Origin: Elephas maximus indicus
Lineage: Eukaryota > Chordata > Mammalia > Proboscidea > Elephantidae
Direction: 5' to 3'
DNA: 64,000 nucleotides
Assembly: GCF_024166365.1 (NCBI RefSeq)
Contig: NC_064825.1
Location: 106,344,480-106,408,479, forward strand
Positions within the stretch are counted from its first letter, which is position 1, and every line of letters begins with the position of its first letter. The translations under genes and the position numbers were made by a program. Below the pieces are notes generated by a model. It made no database searches. It worked only from the letters and a program-made list of their open reading frames with translations, and was not told the DNA's origin. Positions 1 to 11,349 of the stretch are shown piece after piece.

Positions 1-99
1 CTCTGATACCATAAGTCTCAGGAGGAAGCATGTGTGGAGAACAGCGAGGCTCAGACTTTGTGAACAGCCAGTCCCTGGTGAAGTCATCATTGGTGGGGA
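1..99. other. Unassigned left edge
   Basis: Short stretch before the first recognisable repeat. No open frame or motif of note was seen. Confidence 0.4.
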
Positions 100-592
100 C
101 ACACCACAAGTGGGTAGCTTTAACAGAAAGAAAACTTATTCCCTCATAGTCTAGGAGGCTAGAAGTCCAAATTCAGGGTGCCAGTTCCAGGCATAGGCCT
201 TCCTTCTCTGTCAGGTGCAGGAGAAGGATCTTGTCATCAATCTTTCCCTGGTCTAGGAGCTTCTCAGTGCAGGGACTCTGGGTGCAAAGAATGTGCTCTG
301 TTTCAGGCTCTAATTTCTTGGTGGTAGAAGGTCTCCCTGTCTCTCTGCTCATTTCTCTCTTTTATATCTCAAAAGAGATTGACTGAAAATGCAATCTAAT
401 CTTGCAGATTGAGTCCTGCATCATTTATATAATTGCCTCTAATCCTGCCTCATGAACATCATAGAATTGGGATTTATAACGCATAGGAAAATCACATGAG
501 ATGACAAATTGATGAACAATCACACAAAACTGGAATTCATGGCCTAGCTTAGTTGACACACACTTTTGGAGGAAACAATTCAATCCATAACA
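100..592 (-). mobile_element. MaLR-like (ERVL class) LTR fossil
   Basis: Reads on the minus strand. It shares the elements 'accacaagtggatagcttt', 'ttctctcacagtctag' and 'caatccataaca' with the LTRs at 23,936 and 40,128. The subtype has 'ttttatatctcaaaagaga', as in the LTR at 15,631. It lacks the outermost bases on the left and has no adjoining internal region, so it is probably an old solo LTR. Confidence 0.75.
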
Positions 593-1291
593 AGTGGATT
601 GTAAATGCTGGGCCAGAAAGCCATGTCAGAGAAACCATTTTTCCTCAAAGGAAATGTAGAAAGCAAGTCTATTTACAACATCTAAAAGAATAAAATACCT
701 AGAAATAAATTTAACCAAGGAAGTTACAGGCTTATACACTGAAAGCTATAAAACATTACCGAAAGAAATTAAAGAACACCTAAATAACATATGACGGTTC
801 TGTGCTAATGGATTGAAAAACTCGATATTATTAAAACGAGCTTCTTGCAATTACCACTGAAATTCCAACAGCCTTCTTTGCATAAATGGAAAAAAACACA
901 ATCCTCAAATTTACATGGAAGGGCAAAGGACCTGGAATTGCTGAAGCAATCTTGAAGAATGAGACTAAAGCAGGAGGAATAACACATCCTAATATCATAA
1001 TATACTAAAATTACAGTAATTAAAACCCTCTGGTACTAATAGAGGTATAAACCAAAGGAATGCAAATGAAAGTCCAGGGATAAATCCACACACCTATGGT
1101 CAACTATTCAATGGGGAAGGAAGAGTCTTTGCAAGAAATGGTGCTGGGAAAACTGAATTTCCACACGCAGAAGAATGAAACAGTATCCAGGCCTTATACC
1201 ACACAAAAAAATCAATTCAAAATAGATCAAAGATCTGTGAAAACTAAAATTATTAAGAGAAAAGGTGAGAGTGAGGCTGTAGGATGTAGTG

Positions 1292-3740
1292 TGTCATGGA
1301 TTGAATTGTGTCCCCCCAAAATATGTGTCAACTTGGCTAGGCCATGATTCCCAGCATTGTATGGTTGTCCTCCATTTTGTGATTCATGTCATTTTCCTAT
1401 GGGTTGCAAATCCTAATCTCTGTCTGTGGTCAAAGAGCCAAGATTAGTTTATGTTAAAGAGGGTTAGGATGGGGTGTAACACCCTTACTCGGGTCACATC
1501 CTTGATACAAGGTAAAGGGAGTTTCCTTGAGGTGTGTTCTGCATCACGTTTCATCTTACAAGAGATGAAAGGGAAGTGAGCAGAGAGTGGAGGACCTCAT
1601 ACCACCATGAAAGCAGCTCTGGGAGTAGAGCACGTCCTTTGTAGCTAGGGTTCCTGTGCAGAGAAGTTCCTAGACCAGGGGAATACTGATGGCAAAGATA
1701 TTCTTTTAGAGGAAAGAGAGAAAGCCTTTCCCTACATGTGACACCCTGAACTTGGATTTTAGCCTTCTAGACTGTGAGAGCATAAACTTCTGGTTGTGAA
1801 AACCATTCCCTTGTGGTATTTCTGTTATAGCAGCACCAGAGAACTCAGTTAGAATTTGTTACAGGGAGTGAGGTCATGCTCTAACAGATACCTAAAATGT
1901 GGAAGTGATTTTGAAATTGTGAATGTATAGAGAACTCAGGAGGAAGGAGAGCTTTTATAATGGAGACACACAGACTGTGAGAAGTAATGGCACAGACTGG
2001 AAGTGACAGAGAACTGGCAACAGCAGAAGCAGAAGGCCAGTGCAAGATGGTGCTAAAGCCCACCCATGGAGCTAAAGAACTGAGTGTCTTAGTGCAGGAA
2101 GCTTCCTTGAGGAGCGGGCTGACCCTGGGAATTTATTGGTGGAACTAGGCTTGCTGACCCACTGAACGAGAATGCTGAGTACCTCTCAGCCAGAGTTTAC
2201 TGGTGGAGTGGGGTGCATACGTTCATTTGTCATTGGAGCTACAGAGCTTTGGAACACTTGCCACAGCAGGGCAGAGACAGTTGTTGAGGCCTGAGGGGAT
2301 GAGAGGCCAAGGAACCAGGAAGCAGAAGCTGAAGAGAAAAGGAACACAAAAAGCAGAGTTGCCCCAGTCTCAAAAGGTATGACCACAACTTCTGGTGTCT
2401 CAAAGGGTGGAACCGTGACCTCTGGTGTTACTAAGGGTGGAATCACCCCTCAGGTGGGCTAGAAGAGTAGTGCGCCTAAAGCCTAGGGTGCAGAGTTCCC
2501 GTCCCAGTAGGCCTGGAAGGTGGATCGGGACTCCTCCGCTAAGAATCCAGACAGTATGGCCAATACCTAGAGTTTGGAGGGCAGAGTCATTGCCTAAATA
2601 GTTTCAGAGAACAGAGAATTATTTTCAAAGCCTTGAGTGCTAATGTAATATGTTCTGCTAACTTACTTGATGTCCCTTATCCCTTCTTTCCCTCCAATTA
2701 CTTCCATTTGTAATGGAAATCTCTAGCTTGTACCTGTTCCACCGTTGCACTTTGGAAGTTAATAAATTATATTATATGTTTTACGTCTGGGGAAGAAATT
2801 TTGAATTTTGGACTTGGAGTTAATTTAAGACATTTGCTATGATATGACGGGGTAATGTGTTTTCGATGTGACAAGGTAATAAATTTCAGGGAGCCAAAGA
2901 GTGGAGTGTCACAGATTGAGCTATGTCTACCAAAAATATGTGTCAACTTGGTTAGGCCATGATTCCCAGTATTGTGTGGTTATCCTCAATTTTGTGATTG
3001 ATGTAATTTTCCTATATGTTGTAAATCCTTATCTTTGCCTATGGTTAATGAGGCAAGATTAAATTATGTTAAAGAGGATTAGGGTGGGCTGTAACACCCT
3101 TACTCAGGTCACATCCCTGATGCAGTGTAAAGGGAGGTTCCCTAGTGTGTGGCTTGCACCACCTTTTATCTCACAAGAGAACAAAATCCTCACAACTGGG
3201 CAAATAAGCAATATCATGATGAAAGGAGAAAAGATTGAAGTTATCAAAGGAAGCTGGACCATGAATAAGGAAGACCAAAGAAGAATTGAAGCTTTTAAAT
3301 TGTTAAATTGGCGAAGAATATTGAATATATCATGAATTGCCAAAGAAAGAACAAATTTGTCTTGGAAGAAGTACAACCAGAATGCTCCTTAGAAGCAAGG
3401 AAGGCGAGACTACATCTTACCTACTTTGAACATGTTATCAGAGGGTATCAATCCCTGGATAAGGCCATCATGCTTGGTAAAGAAGAGGGTCAGCCAAAAA
3501 GGGGAAGACTCTCAATGAGATGGATTGACACAGTGGCTGCAACAAGGGGCTTAAACCTTACAAATATTGTGATGATAACTCAGGACAGGGCAGTGTTTCA
3601 TTCTTTTGTACACAGAGTCACTATGAGTCAGAGTCAACTCGGTGGTACCTAACAACAACAGACTGAGAGAATAAACTTCTCTTTGTGAAAGGCATCTGCT
3701 TGTGGTATTTCTGTTATAGCAGCACTAGATAACTAAGTCA
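1292..3740 (+). mobile_element. MaLR-like element with two LTRs inside an L1
   Basis: Fossil of the ERVL-MaLR group. The 5' LTR is at 1,292-1,851 ('tgtcatggattgaattgtgt' start), the internal region at 1,852-2,906 and the 3' LTR at 2,907-3,740. The flanks TAGTG and TAGCG look like a 5-bp target duplication with one difference. The internal part has MaLR-type 'acctaaaatgtggaagtg' and no coding capacity, as is usual for this non-autonomous group. The 3' LTR contains an RTE insertion (3,183-3,659). Structurally complete but old. Confidence 0.8.
3183..3659 (+). mobile_element. RTE/BovB-like LINE 3' fragment inside the 3' LTR
   Basis: 5'-truncated RTE with C-terminal codons resembling RRILNI, LEEVQPECSLEA, TYFEHV and RWIDTVAAT, ending in the family 3' end 'cctaacaacaaca'. 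An internal deletion joins IEVIK directly to SWTMNKED. It replaces the middle of the LTR. Confidence 0.85.
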
Positions 3741-4104
3741 TAGCGTTTAACAATAGATCATCAGATATGACAAAAAAAAAAAAACTGGAACTGAAAAATC
3801 AAAGTAGATATGCAGACCTCATAAAAATTAAATAATTTTGTACATCAAAGGTCTTTATCTACAAACTAAAAAAGATAACCTACAAATCTGGAGAAAATTT
3901 TAGAGAACCGTATATCAGATAAGGGTGTAATTTCCAAAATATATGCAGAACTTCTGCAATTTAACGACCAAAAGAAACCAAGCCCTGCACTGCCCTCCCA
4001 CCAAAATAAATAAATAAATTGGGCAAAGGACTTGATTAGACAGTTCACCAAAGAGGATATTCAAATTTCCAGAAAGCACATGAAAATAATATCGTTAGTC
4101 ACTG

Positions 4105-4248
4105 TAGTTTTTGTTCCATATTAATGAGTCAGTTCAGTCTCATTGCAACCCTATGTACAACACAACAAAACACTGCCAGGCCCTGCTTTGTTCTATTGTA
4201 CACAGTTTTGCTATAAATCAGAACCAGCTCTCTGGAATTCAACGATAG
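4105..4248. repeat. Inverted pair of RTE 3' ends
   Basis: The antisense RTE 3' end ('gagtcagttcagtctcattg', 'cactgccaggccctgc') runs directly into a sense RTE 3' end ('gttctattgtacacagttt', 'aaatcagaaccagctc'). The pair sits in the L1 3' region and replaces part of the L1. Confidence 0.6.
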
Positions 4249-4562
4249 CAAAAAAGAATTTTAGTGGTACCAGAGGTGAGATAGATGGAAAAAGGGGGAT
4301 TTTTCATATGGGAGGCATTGAGTTTATATTAATGGTGGTGGAATATTTTGGGAAAAGAGAACAATAATGGTTGTACAACTGGAAACATGCAATCAAAGTT
4401 ATGGAATTATAAATGTGAAAGTTGTGTTGGTGAATGGTTTGGTGGGTATATTATCAGCACAATAATAATAAAACTAAAATGACACACTTTGGACTCCTGA
4501 CCCCTGAACTGTAAGATAAGACTATGTCATTAACAAAATAAATAAATAAATAAGACTTAAGA

Positions 4563-4693
4563 ATGGCATTTTGCAGTAGATTTGCCCAATTCAATACACT
4601 GATTTCTTTACTGCTGCATCCTTGTACACTGATTACTGACACAAGGAGAATGAAATCCTTCACAACTTCAATTTCTTCATCATTTATCATGGT
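4563..4693 (-). mobile_element. RTE LINE fragment, antisense, joined to the L1 3' end
   Basis: Matches antisense RTE codons for KSAAKD and IEVVKDFILLG ('agatttgcccaattcaa', 'atgaaatccttcacaactt'). The same L1-to-RTE junction recurs at 14,590-14,685. Confidence 0.75.
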
Positions 4694-5369
4694 GCTGTTT
4701 TTGGAGCAACCACACGTAGTAGCCAGTTGTAGATTATTCTCTAAGCTATATGTTTGTTTTTACTGAGTCTTAAGTATACACTAAATAAATATTACCACCT
4801 AGACTCTCAGGAATTTCAGAATGAGTCCAATCAATTTCTGTGATTGGACAATAGCAAAGAAAAACTGTAATAATGGAATCAATGTTTCTGGTGCTGCACC
4901 TAACAGTGCAGAAGGCATACACAAGGCCTAGATGGATGTGACCGTGTGAAAGCATAAGGGGCTAGTAATCATTGAGATGTCCTTCAGAGGGATTCCAGAA
5001 TGGGAAATGAACTTCCAAATGTTTCCTGAAGACTTACTTTAAACAGTGTGAGAATGTGTAAAGTCGTAGAGTTCCCAAGACATCATCTTTATTCTAAGCA
5101 AAAGCAAGTTAAACAAAAAATTATCATAGTCACATAAACGTACCAATGAATGTTTAATGTCGGTAAATTTGAAAATAATCCTATAGGCATATAGATGATA
5201 CAACTGATCTGCACGTGTAAACTGCCTTTGAAGGTTGATTAATGCATTTTTGAAAAAATTCTAGAACAAGAAAAATATTCCCTTTTAAATAAAAGCAAGA
5301 CATTTCCTCTAGATTCAAACCACAGAAATATGGACTGACACCCAACATTCTTTTCAGTTTCATAATGTG

Positions 5370-6352
5370 CTAAAAATGTGCTTTATTTATGAACCAATTC
5401 TTCTGAAACAATTTTTTCATTGCTTTTTTTACATCTTTGTTCCTCAAACTGTAGACGATGGGATTCACCATGTGAATCACAATGGTGTAAAATGTAGACA
5501 CTATCATGTCATGGTCCAAAGCATAGCTGGAATTTGGCCTCACATACATGAAGAGGATTGTTCCATGGTAAATGGATACTCCAGTTAGGTGAGAGCCACA
5601 AGTTGAAAACACTTTTTGCCTCCCTTCAGCAGACTTCATCTTCAGAATGACCATAAAAATGAAACCATAAGAGAACAATACAATCAGGATATTGCACAAC
5701 TCAAGAAAACCCACCAAGTAGAAGAGCAGAAGCTGGTTGATGTGAGTGTCAGAGCAGGAGATAGCAAGGAGTAGAGGGATATCACAAAAGACGTGTCTAA
5801 TTTCATTGGATGCACAGAAGGAGAGGCTAAAAGTTGCTACGGTGTGTAAAGTAGCATTTAAAAAACCACCAACATATGAAGCAGTGATGAGTGGCACGTA
5901 GACTCTGGGTGACATGTTAACTAAATATGAAAGTGGCTTGTAGATTGCTACATAGCCATTGCCATTGCTGCCAAAAGAAAGGATTCTGTGGTCCCAAAAG
6001 TGACAAAGAGCAGCATCTGTGTTGCACATGCAGTAAATGAAATGGCTTTATTCTCTGCCAGGAAATTGACTAACATTTTTGGGGTGACAACTGAAGAATA
6101 ACAGGCATCTAAGAAAGATAACACACTCAGAAAATAGTACATGGGGTTGTGGAGACGAGAGTCTACCATGACTAGTAAAACCAGTCCCAAATTTGCCACC
6201 AGAGCGAAAACATAGATTCCTAGAAATAGTACAAAGAGAAAGACTTGCAGCTCAAAATCATTCGTGAAGCCCAGCAATATAAACATGGTGACTTCAGTGA
6301 CGTTCTTCAACTGAAACCTGTAGGGATCCAGTCCTGATGACGACACTGACAT
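5370..6352 (-). pseudogene. OR5T-like olfactory receptor pseudogene 1 (one frameshift)
   Basis: Two overlapping reading frames together cover a whole receptor. The first (from 6352) runs from MSVSSSGLD through TM3 and includes GN-type TM1, [14 protein letters not shown] and TPKMLVNFL. The second (to 5370) runs from YVAIYKPLS to the C terminus with [17 protein letters not shown] and a full tail. The join is at about 5,955-5,965, where about four bases are missing inside the MAYDRYVAI codons, so the G-protein-coupling DRY motif is destroyed. TM7 also has HMVNP in place of PMLNP. The N terminus resembles remembered human OR5T1/OR5T3 more than OR5T2. The strand is opposite to the intact gene at 33 kb, and the locus is paralogous to 20,088-21,055. 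The few lesions suggest recent loss. Confidence 0.9.
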
Positions 6353-6527
6353 TTCAGTTGATACTGGAAAGTCATAAATGGCAATATCCTGATATCCTGT
6401 GAAAACAGAGTGGACTCAACTACATTCTCATCTTCTTTTTCTTTAGAATGGGGTAATAACATACTAGGCAGCAATGGGTTGTTTTTGTCAACTGCTTTTG
6501 AATTGGCTTGCAACTGAATTGGACTGA

Positions 6528-6689
6528 ACCTTGCTTCCTGAAAGTGAAGAGGGCTTGAAGCACTTACTGGTGATCAAGGACCACAGCCTTCAGTATGGAT
6601 TACACCTCAACTGGAGAAAAACAAAAATCCTCACGACTGGACCAATAAGCAACATCATGATAAAGGGAGAAAAGATTGAGGTTGTCAAA
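6528..6689 (+). mobile_element. RTE LINE internal fragment
   Basis: Sense RTE coding for ESEEGLKHLL, DHSLQYGLHLN, KTKILTTGPISNIMIKGEKI and EVVK. It stops without a 3' end at an OR5T micro-fragment (6,690). It is private to duplication copy 1a. Confidence 0.85.
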
Positions 6690-6743
6690 GTGGTTTGTAG
6701 ATGGCTACGTTGCAACCCTACGCCATTGACACCAAGAGAAATG
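6690..6743 (-). pseudogene. OR5T micro-fragment fused to an RTE fragment
   Basis: About 54 bases resemble 20,633-20,686 of OR5T pseudogene 2 (codons around [12 protein letters not shown]) at roughly 80 percent identity by eye. It shares the odd 'gcaacc' plus 'gccattg' arrangement that encodes the damaged DRY region there, and not the normal sequence. It follows a plus-strand RTE fragment (6,528-6,689) without a gap and lies about 340 bases upstream of OR5T pseudogene 1. Confidence 0.6.
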
Positions 6744-6770
6744 CACAAAGGGATCAGAGCATCGTGATAT

Positions 6771-6958
6771 ACAGAGTTTTTGTTGGCTAATTTTCAGAAG
6801 TTGATCACCAGGCCTTAGTTCCTAGGTCATCTTAATTTGCAAGCTTCACTGAAATCTATTCAGTATCATAGCAAAATGTAAGCTTCCACTGACTAATGGG
6901 AATCACATCTGGCATTCCAGCAGAGTAGGTGAGAATTCAACCACTGAACAACTTTTCT
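6771..6958 (-). mobile_element. SINE with tRNA-like end, antisense
   Basis: Contains 'ttttcagaagttgatcacca', a segment resembling the antisense RTE 5' end, and 'gagaattcaaccactgaac', which resembles the 5' part of a tRNA-Gly-type gene read backwards. The family assignment is tentative. Confidence 0.5.
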
Positions 6959-7094
6959 CCTCTAGAAGGGTGATAGGCAGTGACAATGTAGTTGGGCTCA
7001 TGTGGATACAATTTACTGGATAAATATAAGAATGAAACAGTTTCAATCCTTAGTTAAACTTGTCATGTTAAAAGAAACAAACAAAAAACTTGCC

Positions 7095-7150
7095 AATTTA
7101 TGTGGTTCTCAAAACTATAAAATCTTATATTTTTGAGAACCACATAAATT
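7095..7150. repeat. Perfect 20-bp inverted repeat, 16-base loop
   Basis: Arms 7,095-7,114 and 7,131-7,150 are exact reverse complements (aatttatgtggttctcaaaa on the left). The paralogous site near 21,510 has only the left arm. Confidence 0.95.
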
Positions 7151-7699
7151 AGACCAATGAATAGAGAAATTTCAAAATCCAGAAACAATAGGATTGAAAG
7201 TACACACTGATACACTAGTCCAGAATTTGCTGCAGTGTTCATCAGCACCTTTCCTTAATGTCCTCGATTGTCAGATGAGAACAACAGCGCTAACCACATA
7301 CAAGACTGGATTGAATTTAAATGAGGAAAACTATGTGAAAATGATTTAATTTTAAAATATTCTCAATTGGCTACAGAATAGGGTAATTTAGACTTACATT
7401 TCAAGTTGTCTTAGAAGGCAGCCTTCAAGAGACCAATCATTTTATGTGCTCTTTTCTCTTAATTATTCCATTCCATTGACATTTCTAGAACAGTGGTGAG
7501 CAGAGTATCAGGTGGTATTCTGGAGATAAATGCACCTTGTATGCAGAGAAAAACAGGATATTGATTCTTTTTTTATGTTTCTTTAAAAAAACAAACATAT
7601 TATTAAGTTGTCCTTTTTACCTTTTCAGCTTATTATATCATTATTACTGTTTTTCAATGCTTACCTTAATGACAATTTTAAGATGTTCTCTATTCATAA

Positions 7700-7898
7700 G
7701 AAGCCCTGTTGGGTAGTGGTTAAGTGCTTGTCTGCTAACCTAGAGGTCAGAGGTTCAAATCTACCAACCACTCCTAAGAAGAAGGATGTGATGGCCTGCT
7801 TCTGCAAATATTACAGCCTACTCTGTCCTATGGGGTCATTATAGCGTCACTGTGAGTTGGAATCAACTCAACTGCAATGCATTTGGTATTTGTTTTTT
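7700..7898 (+). mobile_element. AfroSINE-type SINE
   Basis: Starts 'gaagccctg' with tRNA-like 'agtggttaagtgcttg' and 'aggttcaaatct', then 'ctactctgtcctatgggg', and ends 'gcatttggtatttg'. Confidence 0.8.
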
Positions 7899-8663
7899 TT
7901 CTCTGTTTGTATGCTCATTGGCCCTGCAAGTCCTTGGGTGGATTTGAGATTCATATTCCTGTCCAAAGAAACCATTTAATATGTTATTGTTGCTTATGGA
8001 GTCCTGCAATAAGTATGAAATAAATGTCACCCTAAATTACTAATGAAGATGTTTATTACAAGTTTTCCTAAAAGAATAAAAGCACTGTTTTTGCCACAAA
8101 GTAGTATTTGGTTATCATTTATTTATCTATTTCCTCTATGCCATGAAACCATTCCTCATTTAGTGGAGTACGAATAAAGAAAAGTACCTAAACAAACAAC
8201 AACAATAACAACAACAAAAAGTAGAAGAAAGTATCCAAGAGGCACCTGTATATCAGTTGAAAGCCTCACTGATTAAAACACAATTAAATACGGAATTCAC
8301 CTTATTTAGGAGTGAGATTTCAGGACTTTCATTTTTTCTTCATTGTGTCACAGACTGATGTGTTTTATCCCTTAGGTATTTGGCATCTGCATTTTCCAGC
8401 ATTTAAGGGAGTGAAAATGACCATCCGTCACTTGGCCTTACTTTGGTGGCTTCTTTGTTGCTACAATGCTGGAAGCTGTGCCACGAGTATTTCAAATACC
8501 AACAGGATCACCTTTGATGGATGGGTTTGAGAGGAGCTTCCAGACTAAGACAGGCTAGGAAGAAAGGCCCAGAGACCTACTTACAAAAATTAGCTGATGA
8601 AAACCCTATGGATCCTAACAGAATACTGTCCAATATAATGCTAAAGATAAGCCACCAACTTTG

Positions 8664-9044
8664 GACCAAACCAAACCAAACGCATTGCCCTCTAGTGGAT
8701 TCCAACTCATAACGACTTCATTGGACAGAGCAGAACTGCCCCACAGCTTTCCAAGGCTGTAACACGCTGGTGGTGTAGTGGTTAAGTTCTATGGCTGTTA
8801 ACGAAAGGGTCAGCAGTTCAAATCTGCCAGGCGCTCCTTGGAAACTCTATGGAGCAGTTCTACTCTTTCCTATAGGGTCGCTATGAGTTGGTATTGACTC
8901 GAAGGCACTGGGTTTGGTTTTGGTCTAATCTTTATGGAAGCCGACTGCCCCACCTGACTCTGGCAGAGCAGCTGGTGAGTTGAAACTGATGACCTTTTGC
9001 TTAGCAGCTCTGTACATAACCTTTGCTCTATGGGAACTCTCCAG
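8664..9044 (-). mobile_element. AfroSINE-type SINE, antisense, split by a second SINE
   Basis: Halves 8,664-8,763 ('ccaaaccaaaccaaacgcat', 'cccacagctttccaagg') and 8,925-9,044 ('taatctttatggaagccga', 'gaccttttgcttagcagc') together make one antisense SINE. A plus-strand SINE interrupts it. Confidence 0.75.
8764..8924 (+). mobile_element. AfroSINE-type SINE nested inside another SINE
   Basis: 'gtggtgtagtggttaag', 'gcagttcaaatctgcc', 'aactctatggagcagttct', ending 'actgggtttggttttggt'. Close to the family pattern, so younger than its host SINE. Confidence 0.85.
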
Positions 9045-9204
9045 GGTTGGAAGACACTCAAAAAACACGTTGGCCACAGCAGTGGACTGGACCATACAAA
9101 CAGTCATGAAGCCAGTGCAGGACCAGACAAGATTTTGTAATTTTGAAAATGGAGTTGCCATTAATTGGAACTGATTTGAGGGTAACTAACAATATCAATG
9201 AGAA

Positions 9205-10057
9205 GTGGAAAATTCTGTCACACGTAGAGTGGAACTTCACTCAGTGTTCTACAAATGATTTATATTCATCCTATGCCACTTGCTACAGTTTTATCTTATT
9301 CAGATGTCATTTTAAAAGAAAAGAACAAGCTAATTTGGAAGGAGAGGAAAGTACACGTCTTTGTTTTCCCTAAAATGTTTTCACAGATCCATGTGGGAGA
9401 TTTTTCTAATACCTAGAATAAATATCTTCCTAAATGTTGGGATAAAAATGTTGGGATACAGAGCAAAAAATGGTGATTTGAGCATTAAAGAACTCTAGTA
9501 TAAAAAAATAAATTAAATTGCTAGTTCTGTGTAAATTCAGGTATATTGTGTATAACTTTTGGGAATACCCACACAAATACCTTATTAGAATAACTTCTAA
9601 TTGTATTTTAATAATTATATTAATAAGATAATTGAAAAAGGCATCATATAATTAGTATCTGTCAAATAATAAAATATGCATTAATGTATTCTTTGGAATT
9701 CACAAAAATTTCATTTCTGTTAAGAAAATCCTCCATCCTCTTTCTCTCTCTTTTTGTCTATCTCTCTCTTTCCCTTCCTCTCTTCTCTCTTTACCTTTCA
9801 AGAGCCCGTGGAAGACCGACAAAATATTTACTGAAGAGAGTCAGAAACAAAAGAGGAACGAGGTAGATGGGAAGAAGCACAGTGAAAGAAAATAAAAACT
9901 TGCACTGAAGTTTTGAATAATGGACAAATGATTAGTCTACTAAAGGAATCCATTACAAAATCTGTTAGATAGAAAACATGACTAACATACACAGGAAAAA
10001 TGTCAGCTAGGTTGCAATTCTAACGGTCCTTTCACACACGAGTCTGAGATAAAACAG
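9205..10057. other. Non-coding stretch with CT-rich tract
   Basis: AT-rich DNA with a CT-rich tract at about 9,735-9,795, paralogous to 21,800-22,300. No gene recognised. Confidence 0.5.
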
Positions 10058-10200
10058 CAGTGGTAGAAGGTTAAGAACATTATATTTGGACTTGAAAAAC
10101 CTCTATTAAAATCTCAGAAACAGCATCTAATGGCAGTGTGAGCTTGGAGACGTAATGTCATCCTCTGTACCAAAAAATAGGTAGGATTGACAAAATATTT
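10058..10200 (+). repeat. MIR-like ancient SINE remnant
   Basis: 'ggtagaaggttaagaacatta', 'aaaatctcagaaacag' and 'gtgtgagcttgga' resemble the MIR core. The paralogue is at 22,310-22,445. Old, low identity. Confidence 0.45.
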
Positions 10201-10483
10201 CAGACACATCTTGTTCAACGACATGGACAAGGTATTCATGCAGACTGTTTATGTGAGACATTAAAATATTTTATTAAATAAAATTTTTGAATATATGTGA
10301 AAAATGCACACAGTTTAAATGTAACTTCTAAATTTTAATTATAAAAATAAAATAGAGTTACAAAATCACTCTTTTATCAAAACATTGAGCAATGACTGAA
10401 CCCCAAACCAGAAGCTAAAGTATCTGCCTTATTCATGTTTGTTATATAATGCACACACACGCACCCTCAACACACACACACAC

Positions 10484-10676
10484 AAAGTTGTCATTGAGTT
10501 GATTCCAACTTGCACCAACCCTACAGGACAGAGCAAAGCTGCCACATAGAGTTTCCTGGGCTGTAATCTTTACTGAAGCAGACCGCTTCATCTTTCCCCC
10601 ATGGGGCAACTGGTGGGTTCAAACAACCAACCTTCTGGTTAGCAGTCAAGCGCTTAACCGCTGCACCACCAGGGAT
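10484..10676 (-). mobile_element. AfroSINE-type SINE, antisense
   Basis: 'gttgtcattgagttgattcc', 'ctacaggacagagcaaagct', 'ggttagcagtcaagcgctt', ending 'caccaccaggga'. Preceded by a short CA tract. Absent from duplication copy 1b. Confidence 0.85.
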
Positions 10677-11349
10677 CTTTTATGACACTAAATGTGTATT
10701 AAAATACCGTTCTGATGGAGTTGCACTCAATGAACCCTAAGATCCTAATGCTGTAAAAGGATCATGAAAAAATGCATCTCTATTGGTGCATGCTGCCTTT
10801 GGGCTTGTCACTGAAATTTTAGTGTGTTTTGCTTAAATTCTCCTGATACTCTTGCTGATATAATTTTCAGTCACCCTTGATGGCTCTGATATTTCCTGTA
10901 GAGCGAGAATATCAGTTAAGAAAGAAATGATATTTTATACCATATCAGCTTCTATTAGAGCAATTCTCTACTTTGATCCAGGGAACCGGAAACTCGGCAG
11001 AGGACAAAGTATGGGCTTTAACTACCGCTTCCAAGTTTCTTCAAACAGGCACTTCTGTTAACAAAGCTTAAAGGAAATGAAAACTGGTGGTGTGTACAAC
11101 TGGTTGATTTCACATTAACAGGAGACAGAGACTAGGAAGACAAAATCAAATACCCTGAAATATTTAACAAAACATGAACCCTCTAGAAGAGTAAAATAAG
11201 ATTAATTCCTCAATTCTTATACACTCAGAAAATGTAAATTATGACATGTGAATGAGAACAACACTTCAAAGACTAAGGTTGAGAAAAAAGCTATGACACC
11301 AGCAACCATATATTAATAAGTGAATTGAAACCTAAAAAAAAAGAGGCAA

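Larger units (their letters stand above)
656..4560 (+). mobile_element. L1 LINE, 3' part of ORF2 and 3' UTR, interrupted
   Basis: The segments 656-1,291 and 3,741-4,103 match the end of L1 ORF2. Recognisable stretches include 'aaaatacctagaaataaat', 'aatttacatggaagggcaaa', 'gtgctgggaaaactg' and 'ttgggcaaaggacttga'. The L1 is split by a MaLR-like element (1,292-3,740) and by an inverted pair of RTE ends (4,105-4,248). The 3' UTR (4,250-4,560, 'ttaatggtggtgga') equals that of the second L1 at 14,290-14,590. Many stops; not coding. Confidence 0.8.
8422..9204 (+). mobile_element. RTE deletion derivative (5' end plus 3' end) with nested SINEs
   Basis: The 5' part 8,422-8,663 matches the start of the full element at 46.5 kb ('gctggaagctgtgcca', 'cttccagactaagacaggct'). 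The 3' part 9,045-9,204 has 'gttggaagacactcaaaa' and a worn 3' end 'ctaactaacaat'-like. The middle of the LINE is absent; two SINEs lie between the parts. This looks like a short non-autonomous RTE form. Confidence 0.65.

Noticed and set aside
6880-6958. Possible tRNA-Gly gene on the minus strand
   Set aside because: Only a degraded tRNA-like end of a SINE is present; no complete cloverleaf can be drawn.
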